Below the pieces are notes generated by a model. The model saw only the letters and a list, made by a program, of their open reading frames with translations. It had not been told where the DNA came from and ran no database searches. The translations under genes and the position numbers were made by a program. Positions 49,298-58,314 of a stretch of 64,000 bases of DNA are shown here, one piece after another. The stretch is from a virus. Numbering within the stretch: the first letter of the stretch is position 1; every line of letters begins with the position of its first letter. The DNA is taken from IMG/VR virus record IMGVR_UViG_3300037504_000888, positions 1 through 64,000 of that record; one strand, given 5' to 3'.

Positions 49298-52200
49298 ATG
49301 ATAGGCGTAGTGATCCATACACTGGTCAAGGTCTTCGCTGGGACCGTATTCGCCGCGGCTGTACCTCCCGACACCGTGACGATCACGAGTACACCTACGA
49401 CTTTATTTGAACAACAGGAGAATACCGGCGACGCAATCGAGGGAACTACTACAGCCGCCGACGGCAGTACTGCCACTGCTACTATCAACGGTCAAACATT
49501 CGGCACTGATACTGTTTCCGGCGGAGCATTTTCGATCACTGGATTCCCTACGGCTGCGATGATTGGCACCGGCGTAACGGTAGAGGTCACTGTCGGTACT
49601 GGGTCCGCCACGAGCACGACGAACGTTCTAGCAGGGACTGCATACTGGGACGCGAAGCGCGGTATCACCTTTACACAGTCCGAGGTAGATGCCGATCTAA
49701 CTGCTTGGACTCAGGATGGGGCAACAACGTATGATAATGGCGACGGCACCTACACCATCGAGGCGGTCAGTGGCAATCTGAGAATATACGATCTGGTCAC
49801 CAACCCGTTGGCAGGTGCAAGATATAGCGACGTATTGTTCAAGGCCAAGTTGGGCACTGGTACTCCTACCTTGGAGGTACGTCCCGCCGCAGACTATACT
49901 GATACCGCTACCTATGACTTGTCTGCAGGCACCATCGCTACCGCCGGTGATGTCTACGGATCATACTACACCTACATAACGGGGCCTGATGCAGATGGGT
50001 TCTACACTTGCCGAGTCGGCGCGTACATGGCTTCGTCGGGGGGTCCAGCCGTGGTATTCAAGCTAACTGGCACGGTCAACCCTGGAGACTCTGTCATCAT
50101 AAAGGATTTGAATCCAGTGGTGCATCGCCGTGTGGCGTCGTGGTCTGATCAGATTCAAGATCTGGTAGCATCTGCGCCGACCGATGACGCTAAACCAACC
50201 TTCACTGACGTTCCGGTAGGAGCGCTTGCCGATCGTTTATGGTACGACCGCAGCACCTCCAAGGCTTTGCGCACCGGGGACGTTACCCTGACGTCTGAAA
50301 CTCATTATGTGATCATCGTAGCAGCGTATTTCGATACGGGAAATGTGCGTAAGCTACTGGAGACGCAAAGCGGTCGATACGTGAACATAAGAACTGGAAA
50401 TCCTGGTGATGTAGAGATAAACGGTACCGGTACAGGAGACATATTCTCAGGGCAACATTTGGTAACTTGGATTATCGACGGGACCTCCGGGCGCACCAGG
50501 GTAGATGGATCTGATGTGGAATCTGGGATCAGTGTATCCGCTACTGATCTAACTGGAGTCATAGCGCTAGGTAACTCCTGGGGCGGTGATAACGCTAGAT
50601 GGTTTGCAAACTATTACGGCATCTACATAGCTGCTGGTTCGAGTGTGCCTCTGACCGACGCCGAAATCGAAGCTTTAGAAAAGCAGATTAGCGGCTACCA
50701 CGGGCTAGGGGTAGTTTTCGACACCGTGACGATCGATACGATCACGCAGTCGTCCACCACGAACAGTCTCTACACGAACACACCATGCCGTGTTGCTGGC
50801 ACTTCGACCGCAAGCGATGGCACTACTGTCACGGTAACAGTAGACGGTGAAGCCGCTGGAACGGGTACCGTAAGCAGCGGTGCATGGCACGTAGACTTCA
50901 TCGTGACGGCCGCTATGGTTCCGGCGGCTGGTTCCGGCAACCCGGCTACGGTAGAGGCGAGCATCACGGGCGCGTCTGATACGTCTTCTGTCAACGTCAC
51001 GACAGAAACCGCTAGCTTGCTCGGATGGTGGGACCCGTCAGATTCATCGACGCTCAGTTTCGACGGCTCGGGGAACGTCAACGGCATCACCGACAAGTAC
51101 AACTCCTTTGACCTGGCTTGGGACGCTGGCGCCTGGGTGAGTACCGGTGTGCCGACTGGCATCGTCAACGGGCTCACGGTGTTGGACTGGGAGGGACATT
51201 CAGATGCTAGAAGGCTACGGAACACGAGCGCATCGTTGGTATGCGAGCATATTGCGACAGCCTGTAGGTATGACGCTACCTTGCCTTTCAATTCCTATAG
51301 AGGGTTAATCACAGCCGACAGTGGGAGTAACTCCGGACTGTTCCTTTTGGGGTTCCAAAACCGGGCTCACCTATACAATACACAAGGCCATGATCACTAT
51401 GTCGATGGCGTCGTTAGGAATGATGATCGAATCGACAATTCTTGGCATCTGATAGAGTCGGAGAGAGTAAACACCGCGGCCGGTATCATTTTCGGAAACG
51501 ATCGCGATCAAGCATCACGAGGGTGGAGCGGCCCACAGGGTGAGACACTCGCATGGGACTCGGCACTCTCGTCTGGCGCAAGAGAGGCGCTACATCACTA
51601 CTACGGTGTCAAGTGGGCCACGCCTTACGATCTGGTAGTCGAAAACGTTACACAGGACGTACTAGACGGCACGGTATTCACAAACGGACGATGTCGCATC
51701 AATGGTACCTCGACGGAAGCGGACGGCACTACCGTAACGGTAACGGTAGATGGGGAGACTGCTGGCACGGGTACCGTAAGCAGTGGTGAGTGGTACGTAG
51801 ACTTCCTCGTAACTAGCGCCATGGTTCCGGCTGGAGGTAGCGGCACTAGCTCCAGCATTGTGGTTTCGACCGCTACGCATAGCACCGATGCTAGTATCAA
51901 CGTCACGAGTGAGGCGGTGAACGTGCTCGGGTGGTACGATCCAAGCGAGTCGGCTTACGTGTCGCTTGACGGTTCGGGGAACATCGACGGCCTGACTGAT
52001 AGATCGAGCGCGGGGAACGATCTCACGTGGAACTCTGGCAGCGGCGCGTCTACTGGCGTGCCGACGACTACGGTCAACGGGTTGACTGCATGTGATTGGG
52101 GTAATGCCGATGATAAGCGTTGGTTGGAAAACACGGGGTCGCAGGTGATTCAGTACGTGTCTGCTGTATCTAGGTATGACGGAGTAATACCGTTCGATCA

Positions 52201-52540
52201 ATACGCTGGGCCGGCTGGAGCTAACACAACCAGCAGTCCACAAGGTGCGTTCTTTTCCTCCGCTAGTGTTGGCGCTAGTGCGTGGTACGATGCAGCTGCT
52301 GGCCTTAACCATTTCCGCGACGGTGTTGACACAGGATCGGTGGATACATCCTTACATTTTTACGAAGCTATTAGCTCCGCAAACACTAGTACCGGGCTTA
52401 TCGTAGGCAACGATCGCGCAGTCAGTAGTCGCTCATGGAACGGCCCTACGGGTGAGATGCTAGCGCTCGATGCAGTGCCATCGTCAAACTACCAAGAGGC
52501 CGAGCTCGACTACATCCAAACCAAGTGGGGTACGCCGTAA
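49298..52540 (+). CDS. Adhesin-like fibre with tandem Ig-like and LamG-like modules
   Basis: 1080 residues built of three repeats of a bacterial Ig-like domain (GTSTASDGTTVTVTVDGEAAG; GTSTEADGTTVTVTVDGETAG; first copy ~45-110) each followed by a concanavalin/LamG-like module (~330-475, 575-790, 885-1080, e.g. GWWDPSDSSTLSFDGSGN and GWYDPSESAYVSLDGSGN). The two later modules are ~80% alike in parts of the DNA, so duplication was recent. Its base composition is visibly more AT-rich than the baseplate genes, as expected of a transferred adhesin. Confidence 0.7.
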   Translation: MIGVVIHTLVKVFAGTVFAAAVPPDTVTITSTPTTLFEQQENTGDAIEGTTTAADGSTATATINGQTFGTDTVSGGAFSITGFPTAAMIGTGVTVEVTVGTGSATSTTNVLAGTAYWDAKRGITFTQSEVDADLTAWTQDGATTYDNGDGTYTIEAVSGNLRIYDLVTNPLAGARYSDVLFKAKLGTGTPTLEVRPAADYTDTATYDLSAGTIATAGDVYGSYYTYITGPDADGFYTCRVGAYMASSGGPAVVFKLTGTVNPGDSVIIKDLNPVVHRRVASWSDQIQDLVASAPTDDAKPTFTDVPVGALADRLWYDRSTSKALRTGDVTLTSETHYVIIVAAYFDTGNVRKLLETQSGRYVNIRTGNPGDVEINGTGTGDIFSGQHLVTWIIDGTSGRTRVDGSDVESGISVSATDLTGVIALGNSWGGDNARWFANYYGIYIAAGSSVPLTDAEIEALEKQISGYHGLGVVFDTVTIDTITQSSTTNSLYTNTPCRVAGTSTASDGTTVTVTVDGEAAGTGTVSSGAWHVDFIVTAAMVPAAGSGNPATVEASITGASDTSSVNVTTETASLLGWWDPSDSSTLSFDGSGNVNGITDKYNSFDLAWDAGAWVSTGVPTGIVNGLTVLDWEGHSDARRLRNTSASLVCEHIATACRYDATLPFNSYRGLITADSGSNSGLFLLGFQNRAHLYNTQGHDHYVDGVVRNDDRIDNSWHLIESERVNTAAGIIFGNDRDQASRGWSGPQGETLAWDSALSSGAREALHHYYGVKWATPYDLVVENVTQDVLDGTVFTNGRCRINGTSTEADGTTVTVTVDGETAGTGTVSSGEWYVDFLVTSAMVPAGGSGTSSSIVVSTATHSTDASINVTSEAVNVLGWYDPSESAYVSLDGSGNIDGLTDRSSAGNDLTWNSGSGASTGVPTTTVNGLTACDWGNADDKRWLENTGSQVIQYVSAVSRYDGVIPFDQYAGPAGANTTSSPQGAFFSSASVGASAWYDAAAGLNHFRDGVDTGSVDTSLHFYEAISSANTSTGLIVGNDRAVSSRSWNGPTGEMLALDAVPSSNYQEAELDYIQTKWGTP

Positions 52541-52555
52541 CCTCAGGAGACGACA

Positions 52556-53029
52556 ATGGACATAGCAACACTGAAAAGCAAGGCCGTCGAGAAGTTCGGC
52601 GCCGACGCAACGATCATCTACACACCCGACCTGGCGTCGGATAGTCCTGGTGAGCAGCACGCAAAACTTCCCGGTGTGGAGACCTACACGGCCTTCGTGA
52701 AGGAGCCCCTGGGAGCAACCGGATTTCGCACGTCTACCTACTCGATCCATGTGACTGAGAGAGGCACTGTAGATGAAGAGGCTCGTTTCGAGCGAGTGGA
52801 TATCGATCCTACAGAATCGAACGACGCGAAGTTCATTCGGCTCCTCAACGAGGAGGTGGAATCGCTGCGTTCAGCAGGGACGATTCGGCGCGCGTGGATC
52901 GATCCATCATCGCCTCAATACCTCACCCCGAGCCGGCTCATCCGGGCGGTGCTCGATTCGAACGGGACTGAGATAGCGCGCGAGTACTATCTCGCCGCCG
53001 ATGGAACGCTGCAATTCGATGCAGTGTAA
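52556..53029 (+). CDS. Hypothetical late protein
   Basis: 157 residues with AGGAGAC before the ATG. Alpha/beta appearance, no signal or membrane segment. Its position after the fibres suggests a fibre chaperone or attachment protein. No family recognised. Confidence 0.65.
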   Translation: MDIATLKSKAVEKFGADATIIYTPDLASDSPGEQHAKLPGVETYTAFVKEPLGATGFRTSTYSIHVTERGTVDEEARFERVDIDPTESNDAKFIRLLNEEVESLRSAGTIRRAWIDPSSPQYLTPSRLIRAVLDSNGTEIAREYYLAADGTLQFDAV

Positions 53030-53041
53030 GGAGCTTGAACC

Positions 53042-53437
53042 GTGGCACAGAATACGTGGCTGAAGAAAACGGTCTTTCGGGGCTCTGGCGGTAGCAGCGT
53101 TACCGTGAACATCACGATGGATGTAAGCGAGATCACGGCAACGGACGCCACGATCGCCGTGACGCTCCGGCTCTGTGCCATGGTGACGGGCACAAGCTCG
53201 AATACGCAGATGAAGGAGATTCGAGCGATGTTCGTGAAGGACTCAAACTCGGGCTCATTACGTGCAGCCGCAGGCCCGACAGAGATACTCGACATCGGTC
53301 AAACGAGTGGCTTCATTGGCACGATGACCGCAGACGCTCCCGACTCGAACACCATTCGCATCCAAGTACCTACGGGCCCCACAGCTGGAATCCTTTTGCG
53401 CGGCGTGATGACCGCGCATGTTGACCACGTGACCTAA
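53042..53437 (+). CDS. Small beta-rich late protein
   Basis: 131 residues from GTG with GGAG upstream. Beta-rich (SSVTVNITMDVSEITATDATIAVTL) and Gly/Thr-rich, probably a tail appendage or fibre-tip protein. Its stop overlaps the glycosyltransferase start (TAATG). Confidence 0.65.
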   Translation: MAQNTWLKKTVFRGSGGSSVTVNITMDVSEITATDATIAVTLRLCAMVTGTSSNTQMKEIRAMFVKDSNSGSLRAAAGPTEILDIGQTSGFIGTMTADAPDSNTIRIQVPTGPTAGILLRGVMTAHVDHVT

Positions 53438-54201
53438 TGATCTGGCTCATTGTTCCTTTCAGCCGTCCTGCGTTCGCCGCCAATGTGGTGGCAAACTATC
53501 GGCGACAGAGCATCTACGCGCGGCTCGTATGGGTGCACAACGGACCAGCGAGAGGTGAAGCGCTGGAGACCCCAGGCGAGCACCTAGAGAGCGAAAGCGG
53601 GCTCGCAGAGCCTATGAATGCGGGTCTGGCTTACGTACGAAAGAAGGGCGCGCCGACAGACTGGTTTTGCAAGTGGGACGATGATGACTACTACGGACCC
53701 GACTACGTACGAACGGTGATCGATGGCATCGAGCGCGGGGCTGATATTGTAGGACGGTCTGCTGCGTGGGTACGGACTGAAACCGAGAGGTTGTGGTTCA
53801 TCGAAGGCTTGCAGAACCAATGGAGCAACGATCTGGGGTTTCACGGGCCGACGCTTGCGAGCGCGATCGACTGCCCGAACTTTCCGCTCGTAGATGAGTG
53901 GGGCGAAGACTTCGCATGGCTCAACGAGATGGCAGCTGCGGGTCGGTCTAAGCGCTGGCACTCCAGCGCACATGACTTCTGCTGGATGCGACGAGGACCG
54001 GAACATGGGCACGCCTTTCCCTTCAGCGCGCCTACACTCGCGGGCATGCAAGCGTTCAACGTGTATGACTGCGGACCGTTCCTATTGGAGACCACGCGCA
54101 CAACATCGCCGCGTTTCAAACACATTGTGCGAAAGCCAGAGGACGGCGAGCAAGTCGAACGCATGTTCGACGAGATGCACCTAGCGAGGAGCCAGCGATG
54201 A
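53437..54201 (+). CDS. Family 2-like glycosyltransferase
   Basis: 254 residues. Opens with LIVPFSRPAFAANVVANYRRQS, the strand-loop-helix of GT-A folds; WFCKWDDDDYYGPDYV carries the DxD metal/nucleotide-sugar motif. Later, DEWGEDFAWLNEMAAAGR holds a probable catalytic Asp/Glu region. It should transfer a sugar from a nucleotide donor. The acceptor is unknown; its location directly after the fibres and before a radical SAM enzyme suggests a virion or nucleotide modification. Start and stop overlap both neighbours. Confidence 0.8.
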   Translation: MIWLIVPFSRPAFAANVVANYRRQSIYARLVWVHNGPARGEALETPGEHLESESGLAEPMNAGLAYVRKKGAPTDWFCKWDDDDYYGPDYVRTVIDGIERGADIVGRSAAWVRTETERLWFIEGLQNQWSNDLGFHGPTLASAIDCPNFPLVDEWGEDFAWLNEMAAAGRSKRWHSSAHDFCWMRRGPEHGHAFPFSAPTLAGMQAFNVYDCGPFLLETTRTTSPRFKHIVRKPEDGEQVERMFDEMHLARSQR

Positions 54202-55007
54202 GGCGTCACGTTTCAATAGGGCCGGCTGTGCCCATGCGATGGCTCAGCGTGAAGGTTACGAACCATTGTCCGCATGAATGTTCTTACTGCGTCAGCGGCT
54301 CGAACGCAGAGCACCCTCGATGGGGTGTCGAGTTCGTTGAAGAAGAAGTGCTCACACAAGCCGCACAGGTCGATGCGGTAGAGATCACGGGAGGCGAGCC
54401 GCTGCGCGAAGCGTTGCTGGCTGAGTTGCTGTACAAGCTACACCGGGACCACGCTGTGCGAATCAACCTGCTCACCGCTGGGAGCCGCAACCGGCACGAT
54501 CGTCGCGCCCTCCAGGAATTGCGGGTTGGAGACCACGTGCACTTCACGCACCACATTAGCGAGCGTGATAACGAGCAAGAGATTCGTGCATGCCTTTACG
54601 ACCTTCCTTCTGGCGTAGACGCCACGGTGAAGGTTTTGGGGCTCGATGAAGAGTCAGTGCGTGGCGCCATGCAACGATGGACTGACGTCCGCGTGATGCC
54701 AGCGCTGGTCGGGCAGTACCCACGTCCGCTCAACCTTCCGTGGCCTGACGACTATCCGCGGTGGCTCAGCCTACGAGTTCGCTTCGATGATGGTAGCGAA
54801 GAGGTCGTGCCCCCAGCTCGTGCCATCCACGACGGCTTTACGCGTGTGAACGGTTGGAAGTGCTCGGCTGGTACAGTCATCAATGAGTGGGGGATGCGGA
54901 TGAGCACGTGGTGCAACTCTCGACAACTTGGCCGCTGTCAGGCTCGCTTTTGCGACTGCGGCTCCGACCTTCTCTTGGGGGTAAAGGTTTCGGGTTTGGC
55001 AAGCTAG
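54198..55007 (+). CDS. Radical SAM enzyme with C-terminal cysteine cluster
   Basis: 269 residues. TNHCPHECSYCVSG carries the CxxxCxxC that binds the [4Fe-4S] cluster; EITGGEPL is the GGE motif for S-adenosylmethionine; the remaining TIM-barrel part follows. Near the C terminus WKCSAGT, WCNSRQ, RCQARFCDCG provide five more cysteines, reminiscent of SPASM/twitch auxiliary clusters of peptide-modifying members. The ATG overlaps the glycosyltransferase end by 4 bases. The substrate is unknown; a phage or host protein side chain is a plausible target. Confidence 0.82.
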   Translation: MRRHVSIGPAVPMRWLSVKVTNHCPHECSYCVSGSNAEHPRWGVEFVEEEVLTQAAQVDAVEITGGEPLREALLAELLYKLHRDHAVRINLLTAGSRNRHDRRALQELRVGDHVHFTHHISERDNEQEIRACLYDLPSGVDATVKVLGLDEESVRGAMQRWTDVRVMPALVGQYPRPLNLPWPDDYPRWLSLRVRFDDGSEEVVPPARAIHDGFTRVNGWKCSAGTVINEWGMRMSTWCNSRQLGRCQARFCDCGSDLLLGVKVSGLAS

Positions 55008-55029
55008 TAGTTCGACCTACATACTTGGA

Positions 55030-55067
55030 GCTAAGAAAAAAGAGGGGCGGGCCCTAGAGGCCCGCCC
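55030..55067 (-). terminator. Strong terminator between convergent modules
   Basis: GGGCGGGCC (55045-55053), loop CTAGA, GGCCCGCCC (55059-55067). Read on the minus strand it is followed by CTCTTTTTTCTTAG, a full intrinsic terminator for the replication module. The plus-side late transcript may also stop here. The TAG stop of the last minus gene lies in the loop. Confidence 0.85.
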
Positions 55068-55230
55068 ATTCGTGCGTCTCGAGTTGCCGTCGCGGGGTTG
55101 TACGGCCGAAGACGTCGAGGCCGAGGCGTCGAACGAGGTCTTGCAGCTCCCCGTCCGACGCGCTCAAGTCTACCTCGGCGACGTCGTCAGCCCGGGGCAG
55201 GACGCACCCGGGCCAGACGGTCGTCTTCAG
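55054..55230 (-). CDS. Possible 58-residue protein with CTG start
   Basis: A frame beginning CTG-AAG-ACG at 55230 overlaps the preceding stop (GGGCTGA) with GGGGGGAC upstream and encodes a protein opening KTTVWPGCVLPRADDV and containing LSASDGELQDLVRRLGLDVF. It ends in the terminator loop. CTG starts are rare, but no other start explains this coding-like stretch. Short helical protein of unknown role. Confidence 0.5.
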   Translation of the reverse strand: MKTTVWPGCVLPRADDVAEVDLSASDGELQDLVRRLGLDVFGRTTPRRQLETHEWAGL

Positions 55231-56012
55231 CCCTGTTGTCCCCCCAAGGACTGCAGGAACTGCTCGAGCTCGCCCCCGTTGAGAGCCGACGCGAGCTCGG
55301 TGGTGAGGTCTCCGCGTTGACGGTGCATCGCAGCTTCGACGAACGTCACGAGTAGGAGCAGCGTGGTGCCGGTAATCTGATTGCTGACAGCAGCCTGGTT
55401 CTTGAGTTCGGTGAGTGCTGCTACGAGCTGGCCCTGCGACTGCGTGAGGGCCTGGATGCTCTGAGAGATCTTCTGCTGGTTGCTGATGATGGTGGCCAGC
55501 GGGTCAGGGTCGTTGGAGAACGTCGGCTGCCGGACGTCAGCTGCCGGGGCAGGAGGAGTGGCAGCCGGGGCGGCAGGAGCAGCAGGAGGGGCGGCAGGGG
55601 CGGCAGGAGCGGCCGGGGCGGCCTGTTGGGGAATCCCGACTGCTCCGGGCATGGAGATGGCAGGAGCGGCCGCCGGGGCGGCAGGAGCTGATGGACCCGG
55701 CATGGACATCTGCTGTGAGGGCATCTGTGGGGCTCCGCTTGGCATGGCCGGCTGCTGTGGGGCCGGCTGCTGTGGGGCTGATGCTGCCTGGGCCGGAGCA
55801 ACACCCTGACCGGCATCCTTGGCCTGGAGCACGGCGAGCAGGCGCTCTGCTTGCTGATCGGGAGGAGCGCTCGAATAGGCGATCTTGTCGTTATGATCGG
55901 CGAAGGCGTTCTCCTGGTTCATGATCCTGAAGCGGAGGCTCGGGCGGAGCTGTTCTTGGATGTAGTTGAGGTCCCGGGGGATGGTGTCGGCGTTGATGGT
56001 TCCTACGCTCAT
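55227..56012 (-). CDS. Pro/Ala-rich linker protein with hydrophobic end
   Basis: 261 residues from MSVGTINADTIPRD with GAGGAAAAG upstream. A helical N-terminal ~85 residues is followed by ~100 residues of Ala/Pro/Gln/Met low complexity (PAAPAAP, QQPAMPSG types), then a helical region (NQQKISQSIQALTQSQGQLVAAL) and a short hydrophobic helix (GTTLLLLVTFVEAAM). Two ordered ends joined by a flexible arm; perhaps a scaffold for replication proteins. No family recognised. Confidence 0.7.
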   Translation of the reverse strand: MSVGTINADTIPRDLNYIQEQLRPSLRFRIMNQENAFADHNDKIAYSSAPPDQQAERLLAVLQAKDAGQGVAPAQAASAPQQPAPQQPAMPSGAPQMPSQQMSMPGPSAPAAPAAAPAISMPGAVGIPQQAAPAAPAAPAAPPAAPAAPAATPPAPAADVRQPTFSNDPDPLATIISNQQKISQSIQALTQSQGQLVAALTELKNQAAVSNQITGTTLLLLVTFVEAAMHRQRGDLTTELASALNGGELEQFLQSLGGQQG

Positions 56013-56419
56013 GATCTTTTCCTCAGTTGCTTGATGAGTTGGGTATTTTGGGGGGCCTGGTTCGACACGCAGGCAATCACCTGCATGTCGGTGCAACCAA
56101 AGCACGGCCTCGGGTTCGCCTTGGTTGGGTCTGGGTGCTTCATATCCTTGGCGGGACACTTCAACTGTGGGCGGAGGGTCCGCCAGTACTGCTCGATGAA
56201 GGCGATGAGTCCCTCGCGCAGCTCGTCGATGGGGTGCTCGACGTCACTGAAGTCTTCTGGCAACCAGTCTCTTAGCGCGTCGATGAGACGGGTTCGCTCC
56301 CAGGCGGGATGAACGTTGAGCCCAGCGTGACGGCAGAGCTGATAGAGCTCGGTGTGATTCAGTCGGTCGAAGAGGTCATAGTCGATGCTGGTTGTAGATG
56401 AAGACGTCAACGGGTCCAT
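56009..56419 (-). CDS. Hypothetical protein with SAP-like segment
   Basis: 136 residues. LNHTELYQLCRHAGLNVHPAWERTRLIDALRDWL resembles a SAP-type helix-extended-helix DNA-binding segment. A later CPAKDMKHP and CFGC could bind metal. AGGAGG abuts the ATG. Overlaps the RusA-like gene by 44 bases. A DNA-associated role is inferred. Confidence 0.65.
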   Translation of the reverse strand: MDPLTSSSTTSIDYDLFDRLNHTELYQLCRHAGLNVHPAWERTRLIDALRDWLPEDFSDVEHPIDELREGLIAFIEQYWRTLRPQLKCPAKDMKHPDPTKANPRPCFGCTDMQVIACVSNQAPQNTQLIKQLRKRS

Positions 56420-56870
56420 CCTCCTGTTCCGCGTTCCAGGCCCAAAGCTCGAAGTACGCCTCCCCGCCTGGGGGTGCCTGTACCTTCATCGAAGTGACAC
56501 AGACGTGTTGTGAATCGTCATGCCCGCAAGCGTCGACCAACGCATCTTCTAGAACCTTGAGGTAGTTGGATGCGTCAAGTTTCTTATGCCGTGTCTTTGC
56601 CTTTTTTGGCCACCCGCGGTTGTAGAGCTCTTGGAAGTAGAGCACAACGATAATCGAGTATTCTCCGGACGGGCTGGAGAAGAACTTCAGCACCTCCGGG
56701 TGGTTTCGCGCGAGCCATGTCTTGAACTCGCGTTTGTACTTCTTGCCGGTGTTGTTGAGCACCCGCAGAATCACGGGCTTGCCCTTGGGGTTGTTCTTCG
56801 GCCTTGCCAGCTTGCTGAAGTAGGCGTTGTTCATCGACGGTGGGAAGAACGGGCACTTGATGTGGATCAC
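56376..56870 (-). CDS. RusA-like Holliday-junction resolvase
   Basis: 164 residues. FFPPSMNNAY at the start and the acidic catalytic block LDASNYLKVLEDALVDACGHDDSQ match RusA-family endonucleases, in which three aspartates bind Mg and cut four-way junctions. The Lys-rich middle (RPKNNPKGKP; KKAKTRHKK) suits DNA contact. It sits among recombination genes, supporting a role in resolving branched replication intermediates before packaging. Confidence 0.8.
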   Translation of the reverse strand: MIHIKCPFFPPSMNNAYFSKLARPKNNPKGKPVILRVLNNTGKKYKREFKTWLARNHPEVLKFFSSPSGEYSIIVVLYFQELYNRGWPKKAKTRHKKLDASNYLKVLEDALVDACGHDDSQHVCVTSMKVQAPPGGEAYFELWAWNAEQEDGPVDVFIYNQHRL

Positions 56871-57499
56871 TGACTGAATCTCCGGGGCCCAGAACGGTGC
56901 TGTCGCCCATGGATGTCCACATCCTGTCCCCGTATGGTGACGCGTCGACTCAGTAGGGCGCTGGTGCGCTCGATGCTGGATAGGAAGCCTTCTAGAACCT
57001 TCTTCTGCGAGGTGATCTCTGCGATGCGTTGTTCGATCTGCCGGGGGTACGGCTGGCGTTCAGCGGCCTCTTTGAGCTCGGTCTCGCTAGGTACGTCGGA
57101 TTTCTTGGAGGCGTGAAGCTTTGCGTCATCGCGCAGTGCGGTTTTGAACTCCCGAACGATGTCCTTGTACTCCCGGTGGCGAACCTCTAGCTCGGCTTCG
57201 ACAAAGCCAAGAAGCCTCTTGCAGAGGTCGAACCAGTGGTTGACCTCAGCCATCAGACGCTCGAATTCCTCCCCTTCTAGATCCACGAACTGGTCGGGGG
57301 TGAGCGTCGGATAGGGGCAGACCGGAGGGGAGATATTCTCGTTGAACCCCTTCAGAGCCAGCTCTTGTATGGCTTTGGAGTAGGTATCTTCCCACTCCGC
57401 GGTGATTGCGTCTTGCTGGTCATCGGGGACGTAGCCGTTGACGTTGACGTTGAGGGTCACTTGGTCAGCCTCCTTGGTGGTGACGTCTTCTTTCTCCAC
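56867..57499 (-). CDS. Hypothetical helical recombination-module protein
   Basis: 210 residues from GTG. Long helices (EEFERLMAEVNHWFDLCKRLLGFVEAELEV; RQIEQRIAEITSQKKVLEGFLSSIERTSALLSRR) suggest a coiled-coil dimer. Many phages encode such a protein between nuclease and recombinase genes. It overlaps the nuclease gene by 43 bases. No enzymatic motif recognised. Confidence 0.65.
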   Translation of the reverse strand: MEKEDVTTKEADQVTLNVNVNGYVPDDQQDAITAEWEDTYSKAIQELALKGFNENISPPVCPYPTLTPDQFVDLEGEEFERLMAEVNHWFDLCKRLLGFVEAELEVRHREYKDIVREFKTALRDDAKLHASKKSDVPSETELKEAAERQPYPRQIEQRIAEITSQKKVLEGFLSSIERTSALLSRRVTIRGQDVDIHGRQHRSGPRRFSQ

Positions 57500-58314
57500 G
57501 TCGTGTGCAGCTTGAGGATGGTGGGGCGGCAGGTTTCACTGAAGGCACACCACTTGCAGGGCATCCCCTCCTCGCGGTCGGGGAGTGTGCCAGCTTGGAG
57601 GTGCTGATGGGCGAGCTGGCTGCGACCCTCAAGCGTGTTCCACTCGTTGCGGTTGAACGGCACGACCCACGGTGCCGTGGGGGGTGTCCAGTTGCTGTTC
57701 GACTTGTTGTAGTAGAGAAACCACATCAGCGGTACGTCGAGGGCTTTCTGATACAGGGTGGCCTGCTGTAGGTGGTGGTCCTTGGGTCCTGTCAGCTTCT
57801 CGAACTCATCGGCGGACGTCGTCTTGATCTCCCAGCCGAGGCGTAGGTAGGGCTGACCCACTGTGTCGCAAAAGGTGAACACACCGTCGCAAGATGAGGA
57901 GTAGTCGTACTGGGCGGATACGCCGCCCAGGTTTTTGTCGATCCTCACCTCGTCCTCGAGCGACACCTGGCCGAGTGTTGTTGCGCAGACCTCCTCGAAC
58001 TCAGTCTGCAGAAGCGCGTGCAGCATGGTGCCGACGTCGAAGCGGTTCTGCATGTTCACGTCGGGGTTGGCTGCCTGGCGCGGCTCACCTCGCAGCGCAT
58101 AGACGGCCTGCCTCACGCAGGTGTTCAACTCGGAGGCATGAAGCCCAGGCGAGCGATTACTGTTGTCTCCGAAGTGCACCGCAACAGTGCGTCCGCCGAC
58201 GTCCCGTTTCTTCCAGTCTTCGTAGGCTGGGCCGAGCCAAGCAACCTGCTCGAGCAAGCTCTTCCAGTTGTTGTGTGGGTCGTACAGGTCGTCAATCGTC
58301 AGTAGCCTTGGCAT
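57457..58314 (-). CDS. Cas4/RecB-like PD-(D/E)XK nuclease with Fe-S cysteines
   Basis: 285 residues. LHASELNTCVRQAVYALRGE (first Cys), WEIKTTSADEFEKLTG (E-x-K catalytic core), HHLQQATLYQKALD (QhxxY motif) and CKWCAFSETC (three Cys) form the full Cas4-type pattern of a 4Fe-4S exonuclease. A catalytic Asp is probably in SCDGVFTF. It should degrade or process DNA ends for recombination. GGGAGAAG precedes the ATG. Confidence 0.82.
   Translation of the reverse strand: MPRLLTIDDLYDPHNNWKSLLEQVAWLGPAYEDWKKRDVGGRTVAVHFGDNSNRSPGLHASELNTCVRQAVYALRGEPRQAANPDVNMQNRFDVGTMLHALLQTEFEEVCATTLGQVSLEDEVRIDKNLGGVSAQYDYSSSCDGVFTFCDTVGQPYLRLGWEIKTTSADEFEKLTGPKDHHLQQATLYQKALDVPLMWFLYYNKSNSNWTPPTAPWVVPFNRNEWNTLEGRSQLAHQHLQAGTLPDREEGMPCKWCAFSETCRPTILKLHTTWRKKTSPPRRLTK

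Noticed and set aside
46328-52540. Repeats suggestive of a CRISPR array
   Set aside because: They are in-frame protein repeats without short spacers; no CRISPR-like array occurs in the window.
55480-55809. Plus-strand Gly/Ala frame
   Set aside because: Antisense of the Pro/Ala-rich linker of the minus gene.
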